From positions 7,192,001-7,256,000 of the forward strand of contig NZ_CP159534.1 in NCBI RefSeq assembly GCF_040529335.1: a stretch of DNA of 64,000 nt, written 5' to 3'. The notes under the pieces are model-generated. The model did no database searches and was not told where the DNA came from. It worked only from the letters and a program-made list of their open reading frames with translations. The position numbers were made by a program, and so were the translations under genes. Origin of the DNA: Streptomyces sp. HUAS MG91 (GTDB taxonomy: Bacteria; Actinomycetota; Actinomycetes; Streptomycetales; Streptomycetaceae). Positions 1 to 7,918 of the stretch are shown here, piece by piece (the stretch's first letter is position 1; each line of letters starts with the position of its first letter).

Positions 1-1880
1 GCGTCGCACACCGTGTTGTGCTCGCGCGCGAACAGCGTGTGCATCGCGCTGAGCCCCATCCACCAGTTGTCCTTGAACCCGGCGAGCGGGATGCCCGTAC
101 GGTCGATCGGGATGTGACCTCCTTCGAGCAACAGCCGTGCCCCGCCGTCGGGTTCGCGCAGCGAGCGGGCCGTGCGCTCGTCGCCGCCGTACACCTCGGA
201 GCCGTCCCACCAGTGCGAGGCGGTGTTGCCGAAGAGGACCGGCGGCCGGTCGCCCGGCAGCTCGATGCCCTCGTTCTCGGCGAACCGCATCACGTTCTCC
301 TCGGGCCCGTTCGGCTGGTTGGCCCAGGTGCCGCCGCCCGGGGGCAGCGGTACCTCGACGGTCCTGCCGCCCTCCTTGTACCGCCGGTGGTTCACCCAGT
401 CGTGCACCTGGAACTGGATCCAGGCCGCCGCCAGGATGTTGAGGCTCGTCGCCGGGACGAAGCTCTCCCGGGCGAGCAGCCGGCGGCTCACCGTCACCGG
501 GTTCGGGGTGTCGAAGAGGTCGGGCCGGTACACGGGCTTCAGATTGCGGCCGAACGCCGCGCCGACCGCGCCCATCGCCGGCGCCGAGAGATCGTTGTAC
601 GTCCCGTCGTACGAGCGTGCCGTCCGCAGCCGCTCGTCGACCGGGACCGGCACCGCCGCCGCCTTCGGCGGGGCCTCCTGCACATCGGTGTCGATGAGGT
701 TGAACCGGCGCAGCGTCTTGCGCAGGAACACCAGGTTCAACAGGCCCGCGTCCAGCGGGAGTTTGTGCCACGGCACGACGCGGTTCAGGATCCGGAAGGC
801 GAGCCCGACGGGCACGTCGAGCACCTGGTTGCGCAGCGGTTCCTCGGTCGTGAAGCGGGTGCCGCCGCGCTGCGCCGCGCTCGCCTCGTAGGCGACCTTG
901 CGGGCCCGGTTCAGATTGCCGAGCGGCCGGAACTCCTCGGTGGTGAACCAGGGGTTGAAGGCCAGCTCCTCGATCCGGCGGGCCGCCGACCGCGCCTCGG
1001 CCGTCGTGACGTCCTGCCGCGGGATCGTCAGCCGCGCCACCGGAACCGGCGGCGACACGGCCTCCTTCCACTCCACCGACCCGTCCTCGACCGGGGTCCT
1101 GCGCTCGTCGACGTACCGTTGCACGCACAGGTCGAAGGAGACGTCGTCGCGCTCCAGCCGCCGCGCCAGCTCCTTGTGCAGGAAGTCCGGGTCCGTGCGG
1201 TCGGGGCGCGGTTCGGTGGCGCCGCCGACGGAGGGGCGCAGCAGATAGCGGACCGGCCCCGCCTCGCTCCACAGGATCGCGCCGCGGCTCCAGTACGTCT
1301 CGCGGGCCAGGCTGTTGACGGTGTGCCGGGTCGCCGCCTGCACATTGCGCCGCATCCGCGCGGCCGTGCCGAGCCCCACGGCGAGCGGCAGCTTCACGAA
1401 CAGCCCGTACGCCTTGCGCAGCGGGGTGCGGGCCCCGGCCATCGCCTTGGCGAACGCCACGAACTCACGGGCGTCGCGGGCGTGCGACACGGGGAAGCTC
1501 GTCGCCAGCAGGTCATGGCTCTCCTCGCCGGTGACCTGGACGCGCACGGCGACTCCGTGCAGATCGGGGGCGCTGTCCGGGCCGCGCATGCCACTGGCGT
1601 TCGAAAGCCGCACCGTCGCCGGGTAGTCGGCGCCGGGGCGGGCGAAGCCGGCGGTGAGCGCGGCCGGCAGATCGTCGTTGAACCGCAGGCGGGCGTTCTC
1701 CACACCGAGCGCCGCCTTCGCGTGGAAGGCGCGCTCGTGGCCCGGGGCGCCGCTCGCCTCCCGGTTCGCCACCTGGACCCGCATGATCTCGCGGGCCAGG
1801 CGCTGGAAGACGAGGCGCTCGGCCTCGGGGCTGCCGCCCTCGTACCGCTCGTACTGTGCGTACCGTTCGGTCTCGGCCAT
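1..1880 (-). CDS. Catalase-like / animal-type heme peroxidase fusion (3' end cut by window)
   Basis: The visible 626 residues hold two parts. Residues about 20-330 resemble the small catalase-like family (FHAKAALGV, then DLHGVAVRVQ). Residues about 450-626 are animal-type heme peroxidase of the plant alpha-dioxygenase branch: FQVHDWVNH places the presumed distal haem histidine at His493, and the last visible residues FAREHNTVCD match the segment that follows in that family. The rest of the peroxidase domain, including the proximal histidine, lies outside the window. No signal peptide is visible, so a cytoplasmic fatty-acid or peroxide-metabolising oxidoreductase is inferred. The ATG at 1880 is chosen because an AGGGACGG-like ribosome site precedes it. 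It stands alone, divergent from the lipase gene. The substrate is unknown. Confidence 0.8.
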   Translation of the reverse strand, partial: MAETERYAQYERYEGGSPEAERLVFQRLAREIMRVQVANREASGAPGHERAFHAKAALGVENARLRFNDDLPAALTAGFARPGADYPATVRLSNASGMRGPDSAPDLHGVAVRVQVTGEESHDLLATSFPVSHARDAREFVAFAKAMAGARTPLRKAYGLFVKLPLAVGLGTAARMRRNVQAATRHTVNSLARETYWSRGAILWSEAGPVRYLLRPSVGGATEPRPDRTDPDFLHKELARRLERDDVSFDLCVQRYVDERRTPVEDGSVEWKEAVSPPVPVARLTIPRQDVTTAEARSAARRIEELAFNPWFTTEEFRPLGNLNRARKVAYEASAAQRGGTRFTTEEPLRNQVLDVPVGLAFRILNRVVPWHKLPLDAGLLNLVFLRKTLRRFNLIDTDVQEAPPKAAAVPVPVDERLRTARSYDGTYNDLSAPAMGAVGAAFGRNLKPVYRPDLFDTPNPVTVSRRLLARESFVPATSLNILAAAWIQFQVHDWVNHRRYKEGGRTVEVPLPPGGGTWANQPNGPEENVMRFAENEGIELPGDRPPVLFGNTASHWWDGSEVYGGDERTARSLREPDGGARLLLEGGHIPIDRTGIPLAGFKDNWWMGLSAMHTLFAREHNTVCD

Positions 1881-2226
1881 CGGTTGCCGTCCCTGTCGTA
1901 AGGTGCGGACGTCCTGCGCGGGTTCCCGTACGCGCACGGGGAGGGGTCAGCGACGCTAGCGGCGCCCTCGCGCGCCCCGCAGCGCCCGTTCCCGCCATGT
2001 GACGAAGACGGCCGACAGGCTGGACCCGCGTCCGCGCCCGCGGATCCGGGCTCGTCAGGAGCGGCCGCCCGGGTGGCCGCCCGACGGCCGGGACCGGCGC
2101 GGCCCCCCGTGCGCCGCCCGGCCCCCGTCCGCCCCACCCGAGGGCCCCGCCGATGGCCGGTCGGCGACACCTTGACGGCGTGGGACGGCGGTGGTGTGCT
2201 CGGCAGCCCGCCCCGGGAGGTGTCCC
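1881..2226. other. Divergent intergenic region, 346 bp
   Basis: This very GC-rich stretch separates two divergent genes and shows no convincing protein-coding unit. Besides the lipase promoter candidate annotated separately, a TAGCGT hexamer read on the minus strand near 1953-1958 could serve the peroxidase gene. Nothing else stands out. Confidence 0.5.
2172..2200 (+). promoter_or_regulatory. Candidate promoter of the lipase gene
   Basis: TTGACG at 2172-2177 and TGTGCT at 2195-2200 are separated by 17 bp, the usual spacing for the main Streptomyces sigma factor. Transcription would start about 20 bp before the lipase ATG, leaving room for its GGGAGGTG ribosome site. It is a motif match only. 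Confidence 0.4.
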
Positions 2227-3489
2227 ATGCGGGTCACGACCGTGCACGGCCCCGGCTTCGCGGAGCTGCGCCCCCTCAAGGAGCCGGTCCTCGTCGCGGC
2301 GGACGGCGGCGGTTTCCCCGTCTACCCCGACCTGCCGCACCGGCTGACCGACGACAAGGAGCACCCCGATCCGGGCGGCGTCCTGCCGCACGTGATGGCG
2401 ACCCTCTCGGCCTACGCCTACGCGGGCTTCGGCCAGCAGAGCGACGCCACGACGGTGGCCACCATGGCGACCCGGCTCGGCCTGGAGAAGAACCGCTGCC
2501 GCGCCTTCGAACAGCGCGTCGACGCCCTCTACATCGCGTCCGCGGCGTACCTCGTGCAGGACGCCGACCGCAGGACCGTCGTCCTCTGCTACCGGGGGAC
2601 CCAGCCCGAGGACATCATCAGCATCCTCACCGACGCCGACGTACGCCCCGACACGCTCCGCGTCGACCTCGGCGACGGCCACGGTCCGTACCCGGTGCAC
2701 GCCGGGTTCTACCGCAATATGCGTGCCACCCGCTACGCCGTCCTGGACTCCCTCGAACGAGCCGTGCGCGGCGAGTCCATCGACCCCGCCGAACACGGCA
2801 CGCGCGGCGACGGACTCGAGGCGCTGTACATCACCGGGCACAGCCTGGGCGCCGCGATGGCCGCGCTGATGGCAGTCACCCTCCTGCACGAACCGGCCTA
2901 CGCCCCCGTCGCCCGCTGCCTGCGCGCCGTCTACACCTTCGGCCAGCCGATGCTCGGCGGGCCCGCGCTCGCCGCCGCCTGCGAGAGCGCCACCGACGGC
3001 CACGGCGGCCACCCGCTGCGCGACCGGCTCCTGCGCTACATCTACGACCGTGACGTGGTGCCCGCGCTGCCGCCCCGCCCCGTCGGCCCCTACGCCCCCT
3101 TCGGCCGGGAGTTCCACTTCCGCCGGGCCCGGCAGGGACTCGACGCGGTGTTCACGGCCACCGCCGACGCCGCCGTCGAGGCCGTCGCGCTCCCCGGTGA
3201 CCTGCTCACCGGCGCCGACCCGCTGCGCCGCCTGAGGCGCATCGCGACGGTGCCGGAGCGGGCCGCGGGACACGGCTGGGTGGAGTGCCGCGCCCCGGCA
3301 CCGCCCTACGCCCAGATGGACAGCCTCGCCGGGCTCGCGGTGGTGGCGCCGCTCGCTTTCCTCGCCGCCCGGCTCGCGCTGACCCGGTCCCTGCCCTTCA
3401 AGTACTCCTTCGAGGACCACGGGCCCGGCCACTACGTCAACGCCCTCGCCCCGCCGGGGGTGTTGAGCGAGTTCGGGGACCACCTCTGA
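2227..3489 (+). CDS. Class 3 lipase (alpha/beta hydrolase)
   Basis: This 420-residue protein carries the lipase class 3 nucleophile elbow GHSLG with Ser206. YDRDVVPALP supplies the likely Asp276, and a C-terminal GHYVNAL supplies His402, completing a Ser-Asp-His triad. The segment TVVLCYRGTQPEDI upstream is the conserved beta strand and oxyanion region of the family. There is no signal peptide, so it probably acts inside the cell on acylglycerols or phospholipids. The residues near 370-390 are hydrophobic and might touch a membrane. The ATG at 2227 follows GGGAGGTG; an in-frame GTG at 2191 is possible but has no such site. It is a single-gene unit. Confidence 0.85.
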   Translation: MRVTTVHGPGFAELRPLKEPVLVAADGGGFPVYPDLPHRLTDDKEHPDPGGVLPHVMATLSAYAYAGFGQQSDATTVATMATRLGLEKNRCRAFEQRVDALYIASAAYLVQDADRRTVVLCYRGTQPEDIISILTDADVRPDTLRVDLGDGHGPYPVHAGFYRNMRATRYAVLDSLERAVRGESIDPAEHGTRGDGLEALYITGHSLGAAMAALMAVTLLHEPAYAPVARCLRAVYTFGQPMLGGPALAAACESATDGHGGHPLRDRLLRYIYDRDVVPALPPRPVGPYAPFGREFHFRRARQGLDAVFTATADAAVEAVALPGDLLTGADPLRRLRRIATVPERAAGHGWVECRAPAPPYAQMDSLAGLAVVAPLAFLAARLALTRSLPFKYSFEDHGPGHYVNALAPPGVLSEFGDHL

Positions 3490-3510
3490 CCACGGCACCG
3501 GCGAGATCCC

Positions 3511-3522
3511 TGACAATTGTCA
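3511..3522. promoter_or_regulatory. Perfect 12-bp palindrome TGACAATTGTCA
   Basis: An AT-rich perfect palindrome sits 60 bp before a membrane-protein gene and upstream of the two-component pair, in DNA that is otherwise strongly GC-rich. It could be the binding site of the neighbouring LuxR-type response regulator or another factor. This is an inference from position and symmetry. Confidence 0.35.
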
Positions 3523-3582
3523 CGGGTGGATCGTGGACCGGCTCACTGTCTGCCGGGGGGCCGCCGGTCCGACCATCACGGT

Positions 3583-3996
3583 ATGACTTCCACGAACCCG
3601 CCCCACGAGGCGCACCGCACCGTTCTCCGTCCGGCCCGGCTGCTCGTCGGCTGCTATCTGACTGTCAGCGTCGCGACCCTCGGCGCCGTCTTCCTGCTCC
3701 GCCACCACCACGGCGTCGTCGACGACGCGGTGTGGACCCGCAGCGTCATCGTCGTCGCCAGCGCCCTGCTCACCCTGCTCTTCGTCACCCGGGCCGCCAG
3801 AGGCTCACGCGGCGCCTTCCGCCGGCTGCGCGTCGTCACCGCCGCCATGACGGTGGCCATCGCCGTCATCGTGGCGCTGCCCGGCCTGTTCCCCGTCTGG
3901 CTGCGCGTGGAGCAGAGCGTGTGCGGGCTGCTGCTGCTCGCCGTCGTGGTCTCGGTCAACGGCCGCGAGACCCGCGCGCTGTTCCGTTCGTCGTGA
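3583..3996 (+). CDS. Small four-helix membrane protein of unknown function
   Basis: A 137-residue protein with four predicted transmembrane segments (about residues 19-40, 50-66, 83-103 and 110-127) and short loops. I do not recognise the family. It is followed 38 bp later by a sensor kinase and response regulator in the same direction, so it may be an accessory or target of that pair. The ATG lacks a clear ribosome site, so it may be translated from a very short leader. The AT-rich palindrome at 3511-3522 lies just upstream. Function is unknown. Confidence 0.65.
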   Translation: MTSTNPPHEAHRTVLRPARLLVGCYLTVSVATLGAVFLLRHHHGVVDDAVWTRSVIVVASALLTLLFVTRAARGSRGAFRRLRVVTAAMTVAIAVIVALPGLFPVWLRVEQSVCGLLLLAVVVSVNGRETRALFRSS

Positions 3997-4021
3997 CGCG
4001 GAGCCCGGCCGCGCACGGTGT

Positions 4022-4027
4022 TAGCGT
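4022..4027 (+). promoter_or_regulatory. Candidate -10 element (leaderless start of the kinase gene)
   Basis: TAGCGT ends 7 nt before the kinase ATG at 4035, and no ribosome site lies between. This arrangement is typical of actinomycete leaderless transcripts, which start at the A of the ATG. It suggests that the kinase-regulator pair has its own promoter inside the gap after the membrane-protein gene. Confidence 0.4.
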
Positions 4028-4034
4028 GCCCGCC

Positions 4035-5159
4035 ATGGAGGCGCGGGGCACACCGGAGGCGAGCGACGATCCGCAGCGCTGGTCCCAGGGCTGGCGGCGG
4101 ACGGTGCTCGCCACCGGCATGCTCGCCTACCCCGCGGTCACCGCCGTCGGCATCGCCCAGTATTCCTCGGGAGCGGCCCGGGTCGCGGGAGACGCGGTCG
4201 TGGCCGTGTTCTGTGTCGCCTACGTACTGGCGACGATCAGCGTCGCGCGCGGGAACGAGCGGACCCGGTCACTGGCCTTCGTGCCGCTGACCGTCCTGTT
4301 CCTGGCCGCCCTGCCGTTCGCCCACGAATACGCGTTCTTCCTGTGCACCGTGATCATCTCGTTCGCCGCGCTGCACTGGCGGCGGTACGCGGCGGCGCTG
4401 ATCGGCGGCGGGGCGCTCGCCGCCGTCGTCGTGCCGTGGCTGGTGCGGCCCTGGCACAGCGGGCCCGGCTGGCTGGAGGCGGTCGCGCTCGTCTTCACCG
4501 CGCTGACCGTGTCCGCGTTCGCGGAGATCGCCGACTCCAACCGGGCGCTGGTCGAGGCCCGCGCCGAGGTCGCCCGGCTCGCGCAGCTCACCGAGCGGGA
4601 CCGGATCGCCCGCGACCTGCACGACCTGCTCGGCCAGTCGCTCACCGTCATCACCGTCAAGAGCGGCCTCGCCCGCAAGCTGGCCACCGCCGGATCGCCG
4701 CGCGCCGTCGACGAGATCGCCGAGGTCGAGCAGCTGTCCCGGCAGGCCCTCGCGGACGTACGGGCCGCGGTCACCGGCTACCGCGAGGTGACCCTCGCCG
4801 GTGAACTCGCCTGCGGCCGCGAGCTGTTGCGGGCGGCCGGGATCACCCCCGAGCTGCCCGCCTCGACGGAGTCGGTGCCCCCGGACCGCCAGGAACTCTT
4901 CGGCTGGGCCGTGCGCGAGGGCCTGACCAACGTCGTCCGCCACGCCCGCGCGGCCCGCTGCACGGTGACGCTGTCGCCGACGTCCGCCGAGATCGCCGAC
5001 GACGGCACCGGCGCCCCGGCCGCCCCCGGCAACGGGCTGACCGGGCTGCGGGAGCGGGTGGCCGCCGCCGGGGGCCGGGTGGAGGCGGGGCCGCGCGAGA
5101 GCGGCGGCTGGCGGCTCAAGGTGACGGTTCCAGCGGCGGACGAGGACGGTGCGGCATGA
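4035..5159 (+). CDS. DesK-type sensor histidine kinase
   Basis: This 374-residue kinase has about five or six N-terminal transmembrane helices (residues about 22-160). A short coiled stretch follows, then the HisKA_3 dimerisation segment ERDRIARDLHDLLGQSL with the phospho-accepting His196. The C-terminal HATPase domain shows WAVREGLTNVVRHA (N box), IADDGTG (G1) and NGLTGLRERV (G2). It should phosphorylate the regulator whose gene follows. The input domain is almost entirely membrane-embedded, which points to a membrane-state or lipophilic signal. The start at 4035 fits a leaderless transcript. Its stop codon overlaps an ATG of the next frame (ATGA), showing translational coupling. The signal and targets are not deducible. 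Confidence 0.9.
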   Translation: MEARGTPEASDDPQRWSQGWRRTVLATGMLAYPAVTAVGIAQYSSGAARVAGDAVVAVFCVAYVLATISVARGNERTRSLAFVPLTVLFLAALPFAHEYAFFLCTVIISFAALHWRRYAAALIGGGALAAVVVPWLVRPWHSGPGWLEAVALVFTALTVSAFAEIADSNRALVEARAEVARLAQLTERDRIARDLHDLLGQSLTVITVKSGLARKLATAGSPRAVDEIAEVEQLSRQALADVRAAVTGYREVTLAGELACGRELLRAAGITPELPASTESVPPDRQELFGWAVREGLTNVVRHARAARCTVTLSPTSAEIADDGTGAPAAPGNGLTGLRERVAAAGGRVEAGPRESGGWRLKVTVPAADEDGAA

Positions 5160-5191
5160 GGCCCGGAACGCCGCCCCCGGAGGGACACCCC

Positions 5192-5797
5192 GTGATCAGG
5201 CTGCTGCTCGCCGACGACCAGGACCTCATCCGCAGCGCCCTGTCCGCGCTGCTCGACCTGGAGAGCGACTTCGAGGTCGTCGCCTCCGTCGACCGGGGCG
5301 ACAAGGTCCTCGACGCGGCCCGTGCCGCCCGCCCCGACGTGGCGCTGCTCGACATCGAGATGCCGGGCCTCGACGGCCTCGCGGCGGCCGCGCGGCTCAC
5401 CGCGGAACTGCCCGGGTGCCGGGTCGTCATCCTCACCACGTTCGGCCGGGCCGGATATCTGCGCCGGGCCATGACGGCGGGCGCCGTCGGCTTCGTGGTC
5501 AAGGACGCCCCGCCGGAGGCGCTGGCCGACGCGATCCGCCGGGTCGTGCGTGGCGAACGCGTCGTCGACCCGGACCTCGCCGCGGCGACCCTCGCCGCGG
5601 GCGACTCACCCCTGACGGCCCGCGAACGGGACGTCCTGGAAGCGGCCCGCCCCGGCGGCTCGGTGGCGGACATCGCGGCGGCCCTCTTCCTCTCCGAGGG
5701 CACCGTGCGCAACCACCTGTCCTCGGTCATCGCCAAGACGGGCACCCGCAACCGCATGGAGGCGCTGCGCACGGCCGACGAGCGCGGGTGGCTGTAG
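5192..5797 (+). CDS. NarL/LuxR-type response regulator
   Basis: A 201-residue two-domain regulator. The receiver shows LLADDQD at the start and the phosphorylation site VALLDIEMPG with Asp54, plus the conserved Thr (ILTTFG) and Lys (VVKDAPP). The C-terminal LuxR helix-turn-helix starts at SPLTARERDVLEAA and contains SEGTVRNHLSSVIAKTG. I chose GTG 5192 because GGAGGG lies just before it and receiver domains normally begin MIRLLLADD. An upstream ATG at 5156 overlaps the kinase stop and would add 12 residues. It is the cognate partner of the preceding kinase. Confidence 0.9.
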   Translation: MIRLLLADDQDLIRSALSALLDLESDFEVVASVDRGDKVLDAARAARPDVALLDIEMPGLDGLAAAARLTAELPGCRVVILTTFGRAGYLRRAMTAGAVGFVVKDAPPEALADAIRRVVRGERVVDPDLAAATLAAGDSPLTARERDVLEAARPGGSVADIAAALFLSEGTVRNHLSSVIAKTGTRNRMEALRTADERGWL

Positions 5798-5812
5798 CGG
5801 GCCGGGCCCCGC
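5797..5812. terminator. Short GC hairpin between convergent genes
   Basis: A 5-bp GCGGG/CCCGC stem lies in the 20-bp gap between the response regulator and the convergent deacetylase-family gene. There is no T-run. It could act as a weak two-way terminator. Confidence 0.3.
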
Positions 5813-5816
5813 GTGC

Positions 5817-6722
5817 TCAGCGCATGTCCGCCGGGCGTTCGGTGCCCTCGAAGGGGAAGCGGTGGCGGAAGTCGTCCGCGGCGTCCTCCAGCGTCACGAA
5901 GGAGACGCCCTCGTGCCCGGACACGTACTCGATGAAGCGCTCCAGCATCAGCAGCACCTGCGGGCGGCCGGAGACGTCGGGGTGCAGGGTGACCGGGACG
6001 ACGGCGTAGTCCAGCTCCCGGTGCACCCAGTCGAACTGGTCCTTCCAGTCCTGCTCCAGGGCGCGCGGTGAGACATAGCCGTGGCTGTTGTGGCTGTGCT
6101 TGTTGAACATCATGGGCGGCAGGTCGTCGACGTACCAGTTGCCGCAGAACTCCACGAGGTCGACCTCGTGGCCGTGGACGAGGGGCTTCATCCAGTCCTT
6201 GGCCTCCGCCGTGTAGTCGATCTTCGTCCAGGAGTCGCCGACCCGGGCGTAGAAGGGAGTGAAGTCGCGGTAGTTCTGCGAATGGTCGTACGAGAAGCCG
6301 TACTTGTGCAGCAGCGCGGCCGTCGACTCCGACATCTCCCACCAGGGCGCGACATACCCCTTCGGCCTGCGGCCCGTGAACTGTTCGATCAGCTCGACCG
6401 ACTTGGCGAGGACGTCCTCCTCCTGCTGCGGTGACATGGCGATCGGGTTCTCGTGCGAGTAGCCGTGCGCGCCGATCTCGTGGCCCGCCTCGACGACCAT
6501 CCGGGTCTGCTCGGGGAACGTCTCGACGGAGTGGCCCGGGATGAACCACGAGGTGCGGATCCCGTACCGCTCGAACAGCTTGAGCAGGCGGGGCGTGCCG
6601 ATCTCACCGGCGAAGACGCCGCGCTGGATGTCGTTGGGGGAGTCCTCGCCGCCGTAGCTGCCGAGCCAGCCGGCGACCGCGTCCACGTCGACGCCGAGCG
6701 CTATCCGGATGTCCTTGGTCAT
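5817..6722 (-). CDS. HpPgdA / cyclic-imidase-type polysaccharide deacetylase family hydrolase
   Basis: This 301-residue protein strongly resembles the Helicobacter PgdA (HP0310) and bacterial cyclic imide hydrolase branch of the polysaccharide deacetylase fold. Shared features are [20 protein letters not shown] at the N terminus, [15 protein letters not shown] and GYVAPWWE. Metal ligands are Asp12 or Asp14 with His86 and His90, at the numbering known for HpPgdA. There is no signal peptide, so a cytoplasmic amide or imide substrate is more likely than peptidoglycan. The ATG follows GAGGAG. It is the last gene of an operon with a maleate-isomerase-type enzyme and an organic-anion transporter, which fits cyclic imide (for example maleimide or succinimide) breakdown. 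That pathway is inference. Confidence 0.8.
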   Translation of the reverse strand: MTKDIRIALGVDVDAVAGWLGSYGGEDSPNDIQRGVFAGEIGTPRLLKLFERYGIRTSWFIPGHSVETFPEQTRMVVEAGHEIGAHGYSHENPIAMSPQQEEDVLAKSVELIEQFTGRRPKGYVAPWWEMSESTAALLHKYGFSYDHSQNYRDFTPFYARVGDSWTKIDYTAEAKDWMKPLVHGHEVDLVEFCGNWYVDDLPPMMFNKHSHNSHGYVSPRALEQDWKDQFDWVHRELDYAVVPVTLHPDVSGRPQVLLMLERFIEYVSGHEGVSFVTLEDAADDFRHRFPFEGTERPADMR

Positions 6723-6757
6723 GGGGAACCACTCCTCAGGGTCGGGGTGTCGGTGGG

Positions 6758-7918
6758 TCAGGCGAGGTGGGCCGTGAGCCGGTCGGCCGCCGCGGCGAGG
6801 GCCTCCCGGTCGGCGGCGCCCCAGTCCCGCTCGCGCAGGCTGTGCACCGAGATCCACCCGGTGAGCGCGCCGTCGCACTGCACGGGCGAGAGCATCTGGG
6901 CCCGCACCCCGTACACGTCGACGAGGGCCCGCGGCGGGTGCGGGGCGGCGCGGAAGTGCGGCTGGACCAGCGGACGGCGCTCGGCCTCCAGCCACTCGAC
7001 GGTGTTCAGGCGCCGCTGGTCGAGGGAGGCGTCCCGGCGGATCGAGCGCACGCCGTCGCGCAGCGCCTCGCCCGCGGTCAGGTCGACGTGCAGGCCGTGC
7101 TCCGGCAGATCGACGCGGAACGTGGTGCGGTCCGCGCCGGTGGCCCCCAGCAGATCCGTCAGGACCGACTGGACGCGGGCGCGCAGGCTGCCGTCGCGCA
7201 GCAGCGTGCCGTGGCCCGGCCAGGAGGGCGTGGCTCCCGCGAGGTCGACAGCCCGCCACAGAGTGGCCGTCACCGAGTCGAACACCGGGATGCCCAGGGC
7301 CTGTTCGAGACGTTCGGTCTCGCCGGCGCCGTGCACGTTCGTGCAGACCACGGCGACCGCCTGGGCGCCGTCGGTGGCGGCCCGCCCGATCTGCGCGGCC
7401 ACGTCGGCGGCCGGGATCCGGGCGAAGGCCTCGTTGTCGTCCTCGCCGAACGGCTCGGCGAGGACGCACTCCAGGCCCTCCTTCGCATACGTCGCCACGA
7501 TCGCCTCGGCGACGTCGCGGGTGTACGGCAGGGCGAGGCCGAGCCGTGTCACGCCGTACGCGGCGCAGGCGTCCAGCAGCGCGAGCGTCGACGTCGTCGC
7601 CGGGACGCCGGTCTCCGCGGTGAGCGCGGCGGCGAGCGCCCGGTCCCGCTCGACACCGAGCCAGGAGCCGGAGGTGCCGTTCCAGACGAGGACGTCGACC
7701 TTGGCGTCGGCCAGCTGCCGGGCCGCCGCCAGCATCGGCGCGGGGTCGAACTGGGCGTCGCTGCCGGCGTCCAGGGCGATCCGGGTCACCGGGACCCGGG
7801 CGAAGTGCGCGGTGACGGAACCGGCGGCGCCCCGCAGCAGCGCGTAGGTGACGGGCTCCAGAGCGGTGTTGGACGACGGGGTGAGCATGCCCACGCGCAG
7901 CGGGCGGTTCTCGCTCAT
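6758..7918 (-). CDS. Maleate isomerase / Asp-Glu racemase family enzyme with C-terminal extension
   Basis: Residues 1-250 are an aspartate/glutamate-racemase-type fold of the maleate cis-trans isomerase group. They show [13 protein letters not shown] at the start, WNGTSGSW around the first catalytic site and [10 protein letters not shown] with the second catalytic cysteine. The first position, normally cysteine, appears as Thr/Ser here, which may change chemistry. Residues about 260-386 look like a GAF-type domain ([20 protein letters not shown], then [17 protein letters not shown]) and could sense a small molecule. In maleate isomerases the product is fumarate. The start codon overlaps the stop of the upstream transporter gene by 3 nt, so it is co-translated. 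Substrate is inferred from context. Confidence 0.75.
   Translation of the reverse strand: MSENRPLRVGMLTPSSNTALEPVTYALLRGAAGSVTAHFARVPVTRIALDAGSDAQFDPAPMLAAARQLADAKVDVLVWNGTSGSWLGVERDRALAAALTAETGVPATTSTLALLDACAAYGVTRLGLALPYTRDVAEAIVATYAKEGLECVLAEPFGEDDNEAFARIPAADVAAQIGRAATDGAQAVAVVCTNVHGAGETERLEQALGIPVFDSVTATLWRAVDLAGATPSWPGHGTLLRDGSLRARVQSVLTDLLGATGADRTTFRVDLPEHGLHVDLTAGEALRDGVRSIRRDASLDQRRLNTVEWLEAERRPLVQPHFRAAPHPPRALVDVYGVRAQMLSPVQCDGALTGWISVHSLRERDWGAADREALAAAADRLTAHLA

Noticed and set aside
18..1901. Long plus-strand open frame of about 627 codons over the left edge
   Set aside because: It is antisense to the heme peroxidase gene, rich in Arg/His/Gly without any family motif, and lacks a ribosome site; a typical high-GC shadow frame.
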